DNA from: Leptolyngbya sp. BC1307
Lineage (GTDB): Bacteria > Cyanobacteriota > Cyanobacteriia > Phormidesmidales > Phormidesmidaceae
Length of the DNA: 64,000 nucleotides
Direction of reading: 5' to 3'
NCBI RefSeq assembly: GCF_002286735.1
Contig: NZ_NRTA01000001.1
Coordinates: 1 to 64,000 of the forward strand
The position numbers and the translations under genes are program-made. Under the pieces are notes generated by a model. That model worked only from the letters and a program-made list of their open reading frames with translations, was not told the origin of the DNA and made no database searches. Shown here one piece after another: positions 18,103 to 27,097 of this stretch (position 1 is its first letter; each line of letters begins with the position of its first letter).

Positions 18103-19524
18103 CTAAACCAGTGCGCTGAGCAGCGTCTGCAATTTTAGCTTGATTTCTGCTAGCTCTTTGGCCGGTTCTGAGCCCGCGACAATGCCAGCGCCGGCGTAAA
18201 GTCTGGCCTGGCAGCCGTTGATTAAGGCGGAGCGAATGCCGACGACAAATTCGCTGTTGCCCTGGGTGTCGATCCAGCCGATGGGCGCGGCGTAGAGGCT
18301 GCGGTCGAAGGTTTCATGATGGCGGATGAACTGGCAGGCAGCCTGACGCGGCACACCGGCTACGGCGGGCGTGGGGTGCAGCTTGGCTAGAATATCTAAG
18401 GGGGGGACGGTCTGCGGACTTAAGACGGCGCTGATTTGCGTGTGCAGGTGCTGAATGTGACGGAGCTGCAGCAGCTTGGGGGTTGCCGTATAGTGTGGAT
18501 TAAGGCCGAGCGATCGCAACTGCTGCACAATAAATTCAACCACTACCTGGTGCTCATAGCGTTCTTTTTCGCTATTTAAAAGGGTCTGAGCCAGCTGGAT
18601 ATCGATTCCGGGAGTTTGGCTGCGAGAGGCCGAGCCTGCTAGCGCGTCGGTTGTGAGTTGCCCATTGGCAATGCTGAGCAGCCGTTCGGGGCTCGCACCG
18701 ATGAAGGACTGGCCGCGACCATTCCCAACTGAGAACACAGTGCAGTCAGGGTGGTTTTGCCGAAGGGCTTGGAGCGATCGCCCCACATTCACCGGCTGCG
18801 GCGCGACCACATCCATCACATCGGCTAGCACGACCTTGTGTAGCTTGCCGCTATGCACCTGCTGCAAAGCTGCCGTCACCGCCCGCTCAAAATCGGCAAC
18901 GCCTTTAGTCACACACTGGTTGACCGGATGAGGAATACTGTCCTGCTTGGAATCAGCAGCCGTTAGCTGCTGTAGCTGCCGGTAAATCTGCGCCGTTGTC
19001 CTATCCAAGTCAGTCGCTGCCATCATCAGACAGTTAAACGTCACTGTAGAGCCGTCTGCCCGCGTCGTCACCTGTACCTCAGGCACAAAGACATAAGCGG
19101 GTTCAAAATGAGCCGAATCTGCATTTGGCTCAGCCATCTCTGTTGCCGCTTTTGCAAAGAAGGTGGCGCTACAGAAAAAGCGGCCTTTGGGCGACTGAAC
19201 TGAGTCAGCATAGATAAACCGACGCTGCCAGAGATGCACAAACGCCTGCGCCTGCTCAAACCGCAGCGGGCCAGATGACACGCAGTCTACCGCTGCGCCT
19301 AACCCCACCGTTGCGGGTGCCTTAGGCGAATCATAATAAAAGTAACGGGGGTGCGCCGCGCCCAATATTGCCAGCACAGCCCAGGGGACAACCGCTGCGA
19401 TCTCAAACGTCAGGCTAGCAATCTTAGCGTGATCTGCCTGGACAGCTTGCCGCTGGCAGTGCTTTAAGAATCTCAGAGTCTCTGTCGTGGTGAATAGGTC
19501 AGATTCGTGCTGAAGAGCTGGCAT
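18103..19524 (-). CDS. menF: Isochorismate synthase MenF
   Basis: A 473-aa chorismate-binding enzyme converting chorismate to isochorismate, the entry step of phylloquinone synthesis. The C-terminal chorismate-binding domain (about 200-470) has the expected stretches KLHKVVLADVMDV, SFIGASPERLL, DALAGSASRS, LHPTPAVAGVPR and YAGAGIVAGSEPAKEL. The lysine in the first and the glutamates in the second and last fit the catalytic and Mg-binding set. The first 190 residues form the usual variable N-terminal domain. It leads the menF-menD-menH operon, so its promoter should lie in 19525-19634. Confidence 0.95.
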   Translation of the reverse strand: MPALQHESDLFTTTETLRFLKHCQRQAVQADHAKIASLTFEIAAVVPWAVLAILGAAHPRYFYYDSPKAPATVGLGAAVDCVSSGPLRFEQAQAFVHLWQRRFIYADSVQSPKGRFFCSATFFAKAATEMAEPNADSAHFEPAYVFVPEVQVTTRADGSTVTFNCLMMAATDLDRTTAQIYRQLQQLTAADSKQDSIPHPVNQCVTKGVADFERAVTAALQQVHSGKLHKVVLADVMDVVAPQPVNVGRSLQALRQNHPDCTVFSVGNGRGQSFIGASPERLLSIANGQLTTDALAGSASRSQTPGIDIQLAQTLLNSEKERYEHQVVVEFIVQQLRSLGLNPHYTATPKLLQLRHIQHLHTQISAVLSPQTVPPLDILAKLHPTPAVAGVPRQAACQFIRHHETFDRSLYAAPIGWIDTQGNSEFVVGIRSALINGCQARLYAGAGIVAGSEPAKELAEIKLKLQTLLSALV

Positions 19525-19833
19525 GAAGATGGTGATGACAGGCGATCGCTCAATTTTCCCATGCTAGTTACCGATGTCAAACTGATCGGTTTCCCACAAA
19601 AAGGCTTGACTGCTACAGTGCTTTGCTTTGATCCCTATTCTACGGTGGCGCGTTCTTGCACCCAGCGTTTTATCAGGGGAATGTCAAACCCGTAGCGACT
19701 GTTGCCAGCTCTTAGCATATGGTAACCGGTGCAGGGCTGCTTTTATGAGTTCGTAAGGGGGGCGATCGCGGGGGGATAAGTCTGCGGTTTGACTCTCGTA
19801 CAGCAGTTCGATATCTCCTTGGGGAAGCGTACT
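19525..19833. other. 309-base gap between menF and the Uma2 gene
   Basis: The part nearest menF should contain the promoter for the men operon on the minus strand. The part nearest the Uma2 stop holds a probable gene remnant (19635-19830). No complete gene is seen. A 62-codon plus-strand frame starting at 19507 looks like chance. Confidence 0.4.
19635..19830 (-). pseudogene. Remnant of an unidentified gene
   Basis: Two adjacent minus-strand frames give protein-like sequence that would join after one frameshift near 19690: RPPYELIKAALHRLPYAKSW followed by YGFDIPLIKRWVQERATVE and a stop. The composition and the clean junction suggest the C-terminus of a decayed gene. I do not recognise the family, and chance cannot be excluded. 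Confidence 0.35.
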
Positions 19834-20454
19834 CTACAGATCTTCTTCAGAGAATATTTTTTTGGCTGTCAGCGTTGCCTTCGGGAATGCCGCCGACTGA
19901 ATAGCCGTGTCGCCCTGATAGCAAGCTTCCACATAGTAATCGCCTGCCAAAGTTAGGACAGTCACTTGCTGCCGGTGGCGATCAACAATCCAATACTCAG
20001 GGATCTTTCTTGCTTCGTACTGTGCCCTTTTATCGATATAATCTTCATCAGCATTGGACTCACTGACGCATTCAACTACCAAAACCGGATTGTGATGGTC
20101 TAGAGAGAGTGCATTGTAGTCGTTATAAATTTGCGCTCTCCCCTCAGGCGTCAGCACCATTAGATCGGGTATTCGGCTTTGTCTGCGCACTGGCTTCTCT
20201 TGACCATTCGCAAGCGTCACGGCCATCGGCGTCACCTGAATAGCGGTAGAATTGAGCCTCAATAAGCGCCAATACACGAACTGCTTTAGGTATTCGAATA
20301 GTGCCAGCGCCAGCTCAATATTAAGATTGTTCTCACCAGGCAACTCAATCAACTCTCCAGTATCCAACAGTTCATAGCGTCGCCCTGACCCATCATCGTA
20401 GGCCAAGTATTCCTCAAAGGTGAGGGGTTTAGCTGGTGTATAGACCGAAGACAT
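19834..20454 (-). CDS. Uma2 family endonuclease-like protein (DUF820)
   Basis: A 206-aa member of the Uma2/DUF820 family, greatly expanded in cyanobacteria and structurally a PD-(D/E)xK nuclease fold. Seen are the typical N-terminal LTFEEYLAYDDGSGRRYELL with the first acidic residues, PDLMVLTPEG, the core strand NPVLVVECVSESN with the Asp/Glu pair and DEDYIDKRAQYEARKIPEYW with the conserved Lys/Tyr. Biological roles are mostly unknown; some may derive from mobile elements. It is a single gene behind the flv pair. Confidence 0.9.
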   Translation of the reverse strand: MSSVYTPAKPLTFEEYLAYDDGSGRRYELLDTGELIELPGENNLNIELALALFEYLKQFVYWRLLRLNSTAIQVTPMAVTLANGQEKPVRRQSRIPDLMVLTPEGRAQIYNDYNALSLDHHNPVLVVECVSESNADEDYIDKRAQYEARKIPEYWIVDRHRQQVTVLTLAGDYYVEACYQGDTAIQSAAFPKATLTAKKIFSEEDL

Positions 20455-20497
20455 CTTTTCACCTCACTCAACGGCACGCTTTGCACGATTATAGCGG

Positions 20498-22255
20498 TTA
20501 GTAGTGGGTGCCGGTTTTGCGATGGTGGACGGCGGTTTTGGCGCTGTTGTCGATGACTTCGCCGCCGCTGACGGTAGCGTATATGACCCAGTGGTCGCCG
20601 CAGTCCATACGGTTTTTGACTTCGCATTCGAGGTAGGCGATCGCCCCTTCCAAGACAATCTGCCCATCTTCCGTTTCTCTCGTCTCAACGCCTTTAAACC
20701 GATCTTCTCCCGGTGCAAAAGGCTTCAAGAAGTGCTTCATTGGCCCTAAGTGCTTGCCTTCTGCCAGGATATTTAGCGCAAAGTGAGAGCCCGAATACAT
20801 GAGTCCTTCAATGGCGCGATCTTTGGCAACGGCCACCGTAAAGCCTGGGGGCGTAAAGGTTGCTTGGGCCACCCAGGAAGCCAGCATTGCCCCGCTGATC
20901 TCACCCTGTTTTGCGGTGACAATGCACATGGAGCCGACTAGCCGCCCGATCGCTTTCTCCACTGACGAGGCCGCAACGCGCGGAGCCCTGGTCTTTTTAG
21001 CTTTCTTGAGCTGCTGGGCAAAGTCCGTCCCGGCCTGCTCACATTCCTGCAAGGTGCGGGCATCGGGGGTGAATTTTACCCGAATGGGGTCGAAGCCAAA
21101 GCTGTAGCCCGCGTCTGTAAATTTGCTTTCTAGCAGGTCAATGGCTTCGCCGCTCCAGCCAAAGGAGCCAAAAACGCCTGCCAGCTTGGTTTTACTGGCG
21201 GCGGAGAGAACCACGCCTAGCGCCGTTTGAATTTGGGTGGGGGCATGGCCGCCGAGCGTGGGTGAGCCCATGATGAAACCGGCAGATTTTTCAGCGGCAG
21301 CTTGGATTTCGGCAGTGTCGCTTTGCTCAGCGTTGATTGAGTGGACGCCGACGCCTGCTTTGGTGATGCCACGGGCGATCGCCTGCGCAATCGTCGCCGT
21401 ATTTCCGTAGGCCGAGGCGTAAATCAGCGCAACTGAGAGATCTTTGCCTTTCTGCTGAGCTGCCCACTGGTGATACTTCTTCGTAAGGTCAGTCACCCCG
21501 TAGCGCACTAAAGGGCCGTGACCTGTCGCATACAGCCGGGGCACATACTCACCGAGCTTTTCCAAGGCAGTTTCTACCTGGCGGGCGCTAGGGGCCATCA
21601 GGCAGTCGAAGTAATAGCGCTGGTCTTCTAGCAGGGTTTCGCGGTGGAGATCGTAGGCATCTTCACTGCAAAGGTGTGCGCCGAAAAATTTGTCGCTGTA
21701 TAGAACCTCAGTCGCGCTGTCGTAGGTGCACATGCCATCCGGCCAGCGCGGAGTCGGGGTGAGAATGAATTGCAGGTGGTGGCGCTGCCCTAAGTCCAGG
21801 TCGGCTTCAGTTCCGCCTTTGACTGGCTGGGTGGGGTGGTCGATATTGGCGGATTGGAGGGCGATCGCCGCTGGGTTAGAACAGACAATCACCGCCTGCG
21901 GCGTCAGGGGCAGCAGAGCTTTGAGCGTTTCTATCCGGTTGGAATTGGTGTGGCCCAAAACGATGTAGTCGATTTCTGCCGGATCGATTTCTGCCTTGAG
22001 CGCTGCTAGAAATGCTTCGGTAAAGGAGCCGCCGGGCGGATCTAGCAGGGCAACGCGGTTGCCGCGAATCAGGTAGGTATTGGCAGTGGTACCTTTTTCC
22101 AGGGCGTATTCGATTTCAAAGCGCAGGCGATCCCAGGAGCGCGATCGCAGTGCCGTCGTATCCGCCGCAATGGGCAGTACTTGCACATCTCTACGGCCCG
22201 AGTCAGCAGGCTTTTGCTCAGCAGAGGACTGAGTGGCTGGGGTTTGAGCAGTCAT
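20498..22255 (-). CDS. flv1: Flavodiiron protein Flv1-like (non-canonical diiron site)
   Basis: A 585-aa three-domain flavodiiron protein: beta-lactamase-like (about 20-260), flavodoxin-like (about 275-410, LIYASAYGNTATIAQAI) and C-terminal flavin-reductase-like (about 430-580). It works with Flv3 to reduce O2 to water downstream of photosystem I, protecting against fluctuating light. The diiron ligand set is degenerate: GHTNSNR replaces the canonical HxExDH, TPRWPDG has Arg where the partner has His, and YSDKFFGAH replaces YTCDAFGAH. This is the known pattern of the Flv1 class. It follows the canonical partner gene by 20 bases. Flv2 is the alternative, but the Flv2/4 operon normally has an extra gene between. 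Confidence 0.9.
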   Translation of the reverse strand: MTAQTPATQSSAEQKPADSGRRDVQVLPIAADTTALRSRSWDRLRFEIEYALEKGTTANTYLIRGNRVALLDPPGGSFTEAFLAALKAEIDPAEIDYIVLGHTNSNRIETLKALLPLTPQAVIVCSNPAAIALQSANIDHPTQPVKGGTEADLDLGQRHHLQFILTPTPRWPDGMCTYDSATEVLYSDKFFGAHLCSEDAYDLHRETLLEDQRYYFDCLMAPSARQVETALEKLGEYVPRLYATGHGPLVRYGVTDLTKKYHQWAAQQKGKDLSVALIYASAYGNTATIAQAIARGITKAGVGVHSINAEQSDTAEIQAAAEKSAGFIMGSPTLGGHAPTQIQTALGVVLSAASKTKLAGVFGSFGWSGEAIDLLESKFTDAGYSFGFDPIRVKFTPDARTLQECEQAGTDFAQQLKKAKKTRAPRVAASSVEKAIGRLVGSMCIVTAKQGEISGAMLASWVAQATFTPPGFTVAVAKDRAIEGLMYSGSHFALNILAEGKHLGPMKHFLKPFAPGEDRFKGVETRETEDGQIVLEGAIAYLECEVKNRMDCGDHWVIYATVSGGEVIDNSAKTAVHHRKTGTHY

Positions 22256-22275
22256 TGTTGTGTCCTCTCTTTTGC

Positions 22276-24030
22276 TTAGTAGTAGTTGCCAACTTTGCGA
22301 TGGTGAACCGCCGTTTGCGCGTCTTCTTTGGCGACTTTGCCATTGTCTACAGTGCAGTACACCAGCCAGTGATCGCTTAGCTCCATGCGGCTGGCGACTT
22401 CACACTCCAGATAGGCCAGAGAATCTGCCAGAATGGGCGATTTGTTGTTTGCTGGACGAGTGCGCACGCCCGCAAATCTGTCCGCACCGGGCGGAAAGCG
22501 CTTGAGGAAATGCTTCATCAGCGGCAGGTGATTGCCTTCTTCTAAAATGTTCAGCACAAAAGTATCGCCGACCTGCATCAGCGATTCGATCGCCCGGTCT
22601 TTGGCGACGGCGATGGTAAAGCCCAGTGGTTCAAAGCTCGCCTGCGTAATCCAGGAGGCTAACATTGCTGACTGTACGTCGCCCTTGGTCGCGGTGATAA
22701 TGTATAGCCCGCTGCTGATGCGGCCCAGTGCCTTTTGCAGGTCAGCGTCGAGCGCCTTGATTTTCTTGATTTTTTTGGTCTGCGCCAGCTCTTGGCCTAA
22801 GTCAGTGCCGGTTTCTTCGCAAAGCTGATAAGTCGCTTCACTGGGCGTGTCTTTAATCCGAATCGGATCGAAGGCGACTTTTAGCTCCAGGTCTTGCAGC
22901 TTGGTATGCAGCGGGTCAATCGGCTCGTCGTCACCGCCGTAGGATTCAAACAGACCAAATGTCTTTTTACTGCCGACGCCTGCCAGGATTGTGCCCAGAG
23001 CAGCGCGGGTTTCTTCGGAGGCTCTGCCGGTGGAAGGCGGCATACCGATGATGACGCCAGTTGAGCGGCTGACAATCTCGTTCACGTCTTGAGTGTCCGC
23101 AGAGCGCATGTCTACCATTTCCACACCGACGCCGGTTTTGGTGATGCCTCGGGCGATCGCTTGAGAAATGCGATCGCTATACCCATAGTCAGACACATAA
23201 AACACCGCTATCTGCGTTTCGGCGTCACTCTTTTGCTGGCTCCACTCGCGGTAGCGCCCGGTCAGCTCAGCGACGTTGTGGCGCAGCAGCGGGCCGTGAC
23301 CGGTGGCGATGGTCTCAATCTCGCCATCGATCTTATCCATCCGCTTCATGGCAGAAATCACCGAGCGGGCGTTGGGGGCCATCAGGCATTCGTAATAAAA
23401 GCGAAAGTCAGGGGAGAGCGCCTCTAAGTCTTCGTCAAAAAGATCGTCTTTGCAGAAGTGTGCGCCAAAGGCATCGCAGGTGTAGAGAATGCCGGTTTTG
23501 TGGTCGTAGGTGAAAATGGTGTCGGGCCAGTGCAGGTTGGGCGCGTTGGTAAATTCGAGGACGTGACCGTTGCCCAAGTCCAAAGTTTCGCCGCTTTTGA
23601 TGACCTGACGCTCAAAGGGAGTGTGGAGGAGGTCTTCGAGGAAGGCGATCGCTACTTTCGCACCGACCACTACCGCATTAGGAGCCAGCGCCAGCACGTC
23701 TTTAATCAGGCCGCTGTGGTCGGGCTCGGTGTGGCTAACCACAATGTAGTCAATCGTCGCCGGGTCGATTTCACCTTTGAGCGTATCCATGTACAGCTCA
23801 CGAAATTTGGCGTGGGAGGTGTCTACCAGCGCCGTTTTTTCGCCGTGAATGATGAAGGAATTGTAGGTGGTGCCGTTTTGCAAGCCAAATTCGATGTCGA
23901 AGCGATCGCGATCCCAGTCGAGCGAACGAATCGCTGTCGTCTCTTCTGCAATGGTGGCAACCTGCATAGACAGGCGCTTTTGGCTGGGTTCTTGACCAGA
24001 TGTTTTGGTTTGGGTAGCGGCGGCAACCAT
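22276..24030 (-). CDS. flv3: Flavodiiron protein Flv3-like (canonical diiron site)
   Basis: A 584-aa partner of the downstream gene with the same three domains. The diiron motif is intact (VVSHTEPDHSGLI, NLHWPDT, YTCDAFGAHFC, ATGHGPLLRH). The flavodoxin FMN loop is VSDYGYSDRISQ, and the flavin-reductase-like domain occupies the C-terminal third. The N-terminal AIRSLDWDRDRFDIEFGLQN is typical of Flv3. It accepts electrons after photosystem I and reduces O2 without forming reactive oxygen, as a heteromer with Flv1. It is first in the operon, and its promoter should lie in 24031-24198. Confidence 0.92.
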   Translation of the reverse strand: MVAAATQTKTSGQEPSQKRLSMQVATIAEETTAIRSLDWDRDRFDIEFGLQNGTTYNSFIIHGEKTALVDTSHAKFRELYMDTLKGEIDPATIDYIVVSHTEPDHSGLIKDVLALAPNAVVVGAKVAIAFLEDLLHTPFERQVIKSGETLDLGNGHVLEFTNAPNLHWPDTIFTYDHKTGILYTCDAFGAHFCKDDLFDEDLEALSPDFRFYYECLMAPNARSVISAMKRMDKIDGEIETIATGHGPLLRHNVAELTGRYREWSQQKSDAETQIAVFYVSDYGYSDRISQAIARGITKTGVGVEMVDMRSADTQDVNEIVSRSTGVIIGMPPSTGRASEETRAALGTILAGVGSKKTFGLFESYGGDDEPIDPLHTKLQDLELKVAFDPIRIKDTPSEATYQLCEETGTDLGQELAQTKKIKKIKALDADLQKALGRISSGLYIITATKGDVQSAMLASWITQASFEPLGFTIAVAKDRAIESLMQVGDTFVLNILEEGNHLPLMKHFLKRFPPGADRFAGVRTRPANNKSPILADSLAYLECEVASRMELSDHWLVYCTVDNGKVAKEDAQTAVHHRKVGNYY

Positions 24031-24198
24031 GGCGAATCTCCTATTTCTGTGGCCCGCATGGCCTACCAGATCCCTGGCCAGCTAACACGAGCAGTCTTTA
24101 AAGTGAGTTTAGCAACAAAAGTGTTGCTTTATTCATATTGTGCCGCAACTTAGCGATTTCAGCCGCCTTTTATTAGTTACAAATACTTATCGAACCGA

Positions 24199-24747
24199 TT
24201 AAGCCACCCGCCGCAAGAACACTAGAGAAGTGCTGCCGTAGCGTTTTTCTTTAACGATTTCTAAGTTCTCAGGCAGATTGCGAGGTTGCCAGTGGGCTGC
24301 GCTGTATTCAATGGCGGCTTCTGCGCGATCGCTCAAACAGTCTGCTAGCTGAGCAATTACTGGCCCATACAGCTCGCCTGCATAAGGCGGATCAAAGTAG
24401 ACGCAGTCAAATAGCGAGCCTGTTTCTGCAAGCTGCTTCATCTGCCGGACAACATCGCCCTGTATAACCTGCAAGCGCTGCTCCGGCTTTGCTACCTTCT
24501 GCCAGTTTTGGCGCACTATCTGGCAGGCCGCACCGGACTTCTCGATACCGACCACTTCTGCCGCGCCCCGGCACAGCGCCTCAGCGCCCATCGCCCCGCT
24601 GCCCGCACACAAGTCCAGCCAGCGACAGCCCGAAACCCGCCCCTGCCAAATATTAAACAGCGCTTCTCTCACCCGTGATGAGGTGGGCCGAGTAGCCTCG
24701 CCAGGCAGCGTCTTAATTTCTCGGTTGCCATAAATGCGGACGGGCAT
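24199..24747 (-). CDS. rsmD: 16S rRNA (guanine(966)-N2)-methyltransferase RsmD
   Basis: A 182-aa Rossmann-fold methyltransferase acting on G966 of 16S rRNA in the small subunit. Seen are the N-terminal RIYGNREIKTLPG and RPTSSRVREALFNI typical of RsmD, the AdoMet motif LDLCAGSGAMGAEAL and the catalytic motif YFDPPYAGELY. Length is normal. It lies 26 bases downstream of the sulfurtransferase gene on the same strand and may share its transcript. Confidence 0.95.
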   Translation of the reverse strand: MPVRIYGNREIKTLPGEATRPTSSRVREALFNIWQGRVSGCRWLDLCAGSGAMGAEALCRGAAEVVGIEKSGAACQIVRQNWQKVAKPEQRLQVIQGDVVRQMKQLAETGSLFDCVYFDPPYAGELYGPVIAQLADCLSDRAEAAIEYSAAHWQPRNLPENLEIVKEKRYGSTSLVFLRRVA

Positions 24748-24773
24748 AAGTCACTAAAATCCTCGTATAAACC

Positions 24774-25610
24774 TCAATCAGAATCGGAGCACCAGTCGCT
24801 CCAGCCACCGGGATAGAGTTTGTGCATGGGGTGGCCTGCCATGACCAGCGCAAATAAGTTGACGCAGGCTGTGACGCCAGAACCGCAGTAAACAATGATT
24901 TCGTCATTGGGGTTGAGCCCTGCCCAGTGAGCGGAGAGTGCGGCGGAACTTTTGAGCTGACCTGAGTCTGTCGTGATCTCCTGCCAGAATGAGTTGACTG
25001 CGCCGGGGATGCTGCCTGCAATCGGGTCGATGGGTTCTACTTCGCCGCGAAAGCGTTCGGGCGATCGCGAATCCACCACCACCACCCCAGGCAAGTCTTT
25101 CCGCTGCCGCACCGTTTCAATATCTACCGTCCACCCCAACTGAGGATTTGGTTCAAAGCCACCAGTTTTTGCAGGTGGAATATCCTGGCTCAGCGGCAAT
25201 CCAGCCACCTGCCACGCCCCAATTCCACCATCCAAAATCGCCACCCGATCATGACCGAGATAGCGCAGCATCCACCACAGCCGGGCCGCAAAGGCAAAGC
25301 GAGAGTCGTCATAGATAACAACCTGAGTCGGGCCAGCGGGAGGTTCAGAATGAATGCCGATTGAGTTGAGTTGGCTTGCGAACTGCTTCCAGTTGGGTAA
25401 GGGATGACGACCGCCGTGCGATTGAACAGGGCTGGAGAGATCCTGATTGAGATCGAGATAGTAAGCGCCGGGGATGTGGCCTGACTGGTACTGATTGCGG
25501 CCTTGCTCAGGCTCGCTCAGGGAAAAGCGAGTATCGACGATCACGACTTTTGGATCGTCCAAATGCTGCGATAGCCACTGAACGTCTGTTAGATAAGGAG
25601 ACTCTGCCAT
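24774..25610 (-). CDS. Thiosulfate/3-mercaptopyruvate sulfurtransferase (two rhodanese domains)
   Basis: A 278-aa tandem rhodanese protein that transfers sulfane sulfur to cyanide or thiol acceptors. The N-terminal domain (about 10-130, VIVDTRFSLSEP, HIPGAYYLDL) lacks the active cysteine, as is normal. The C-terminal domain has the active loop YCGSGVTACVN. I placed the start at 25610 (MAESPYLTDVQWL), the usual family start. A longer frame from 25718 would add 36 Ser/Pro-rich residues and overlap mnmD by 34 bases. The loop CGSGVT resembles 3-mercaptopyruvate sulfurtransferases, but substrate choice is uncertain. Confidence 0.9.
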   Translation of the reverse strand: MAESPYLTDVQWLSQHLDDPKVVIVDTRFSLSEPEQGRNQYQSGHIPGAYYLDLNQDLSSPVQSHGGRHPLPNWKQFASQLNSIGIHSEPPAGPTQVVIYDDSRFAFAARLWWMLRYLGHDRVAILDGGIGAWQVAGLPLSQDIPPAKTGGFEPNPQLGWTVDIETVRQRKDLPGVVVVDSRSPERFRGEVEPIDPIAGSIPGAVNSFWQEITTDSGQLKSSAALSAHWAGLNPNDEIIVYCGSGVTACVNLFALVMAGHPMHKLYPGGWSDWCSDSD

Positions 25611-25684
25611 AGTAAGGGCGAAAATGGGCGACGCTTCATTATCCGCTGGGCTCGGCGACCTGTGAAGGTTTGAGCGTAGTGTGG

Positions 25685-26560
25685 TCATCGACTGGCAGCC
25701 GCCCATCGCTGTCGCCAAGAACCAGCCGGGGGCAAGGGGGAGCGCGCCTGCTCTTGAGTGCGTCGCACCAGTATCTCTTCAGTCGTAGACTGTAAAGTTG
25801 GGTCGCGGTAGGGTACAGCCGCGCGCGTTTGAAGATGCTCCTGCTCCTGCTGAGACAGCGCGGATGACCCACCTGACGAATAGCTCGCGAGGGTGCCCGG
25901 CCATTTCCGTCCGCCTGCTGGAATAGATCCAATCGAGAGACCAGCCAGTTTTAGCGCTGAGCGCACAGCCGCCGCGCAGGAGTAGGTTACAAGCTGGCCG
26001 CCCTCGGGACACAAACATTGGGCGACTAGCTGTAAAAATTCTACTGTCCATAGCTGGGGGCAGTGAGGCGGCGAGAAGGGGTCGAGAAAAATAACGTCGG
26101 CTTGCCACCCCTGCTCGACCAGCGGCTGAATCTGCTGGCGGGCATCGCCCAAGAGAATATGAGCAGTTAGAGGGTCGCGTTCGGCTGTGCAGGTCTTGGC
26201 AAGGTCGTTCAGTATTTGCTGTACGGCTGGCTCGTAGCGCTGGGTGAGTTGGTGAGCGATCGCACTTCGCCCCACTTCAATATCAATTTCCAGTGCCTTA
26301 ATTTCCACATGGCAACGGTCATTCGCCTGCCAAATAGTCTCCAGCGCCGCTGCTGTGTTATAGCCCAAGCCGTAGCAGACATCTAATATTTTGAGCGGTG
26401 AATCAGCGGGTTGTTGCTGCGATCGCTGTGCCAGTCGAGTTGTCTCGACGTAAGTCTGCTGCGCTTCATGATGAGCCCCTTCGCGGCTGTGAAACCACTC
26501 GCCAAACACCGCTGAGTAAAATGTGCTCGACCCGTCACCAGTCTTAACAGGCGTAAACAT
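25685..26560 (-). CDS. mnmD: tRNA 5-methylaminomethyl-2-thiouridine methyltransferase MnmD-like
   Basis: A 291-aa AdoMet methyltransferase of the MnmC N-terminal (MnmD) type, finishing the wobble-uridine modification of certain tRNAs. Recognisable are SAVFGEWFHSREGAHHEA, the AdoMet motif ILDVCYGLGYNTAAAL, LEIDIEVG, VIFLDPFSPPHCPQLW with the DPFSP signature, and the LVTYSCAAAVRSALK region. It lacks the FAD oxidase half of proteobacterial MnmC, as is usual in cyanobacteria. The last 30 residues are low-complexity. The sulfurtransferase gene follows 74 bases later on the same strand. Confidence 0.88.
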   Translation of the reverse strand: MFTPVKTGDGSSTFYSAVFGEWFHSREGAHHEAQQTYVETTRLAQRSQQQPADSPLKILDVCYGLGYNTAAALETIWQANDRCHVEIKALEIDIEVGRSAIAHQLTQRYEPAVQQILNDLAKTCTAERDPLTAHILLGDARQQIQPLVEQGWQADVIFLDPFSPPHCPQLWTVEFLQLVAQCLCPEGGQLVTYSCAAAVRSALKLAGLSIGSIPAGGRKWPGTLASYSSGGSSALSQQEQEHLQTRAAVPYRDPTLQSTTEEILVRRTQEQARSPLPPAGSWRQRWAAASR

Positions 26561-26565
26561 TGCGC

Positions 26566-27054
26566 TTAGTCAGTGAACGAAATCTCCACATTTAGCAGTT
26601 TCGACTTTAGATAAGGCAACAGCGCATCTATAAAAATGACAGTGCCGAGCATTTCCAACTCTTCATAGGTCAATGCCAGGCTGTCCGCCATGGGATACAT
26701 CATTCTGGGCAACTAACTGCATACTCGATATCTTACCGCAACCATTTCCATTCCCAGCGCGCCGCCGACAAACGTGCTCCCTGCTATCAAAAACAGGCGT
26801 CGCATCCTTTTGAGCAGAGCCAAGATGAACCTGACATACCCTAGTAAAAAGACCACCACCAGAAAGGCCGCAGGAATAACCCAAGCGAAGTGTAAAAAGC
26901 CTTCCGTATTCAGCAGACTTTGCAGTACCAATCGGACGCTCATGAAAAGAAAGCGCCTCGTCAAACGATAGATATAGAAATATTTAGAGACAATAGCTGC
27001 CAATGCCGTACAAATTTCCCACGGCTGATCTTTGTTGGGTGAGCAATGGCGCAC
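26566..27054 (-). pseudogene. Decayed gene for a small multi-span membrane protein
   Basis: The frame encodes hydrophobic helices (FAWVIPAAFLVVVFLLGYV, then RLFLIAGSTFVGGALGMEM). It hits an in-frame TAG at 26715 and continues in the same frame as LALTYEELEMLGTVIFIDAL to a stop at 26566. The segments on both sides resemble one conserved cyanobacterial membrane-protein family I know only as hypothetical. The stop, a garbled stretch beside it and a doubtful N-terminus suggest decay. Confidence 0.6.
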
Positions 27055-27097
27055 AGAAGCAGCGATAGGGCCTGTAAATAGATCAAAGTGTCTTCAG

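Noticed and set aside
20498-24030. Flv4-Flv2 operon
   Set aside because: That operon normally has a small gene between the two; here only 20 bases separate them, and the N-terminal sequences match Flv3 and Flv1 better.
25611-25718. N-terminal extension of the sulfurtransferase
   Set aside because: The extra 36 residues are low-complexity, overlap mnmD and precede the normal family start MAESPYLTDVQWL.
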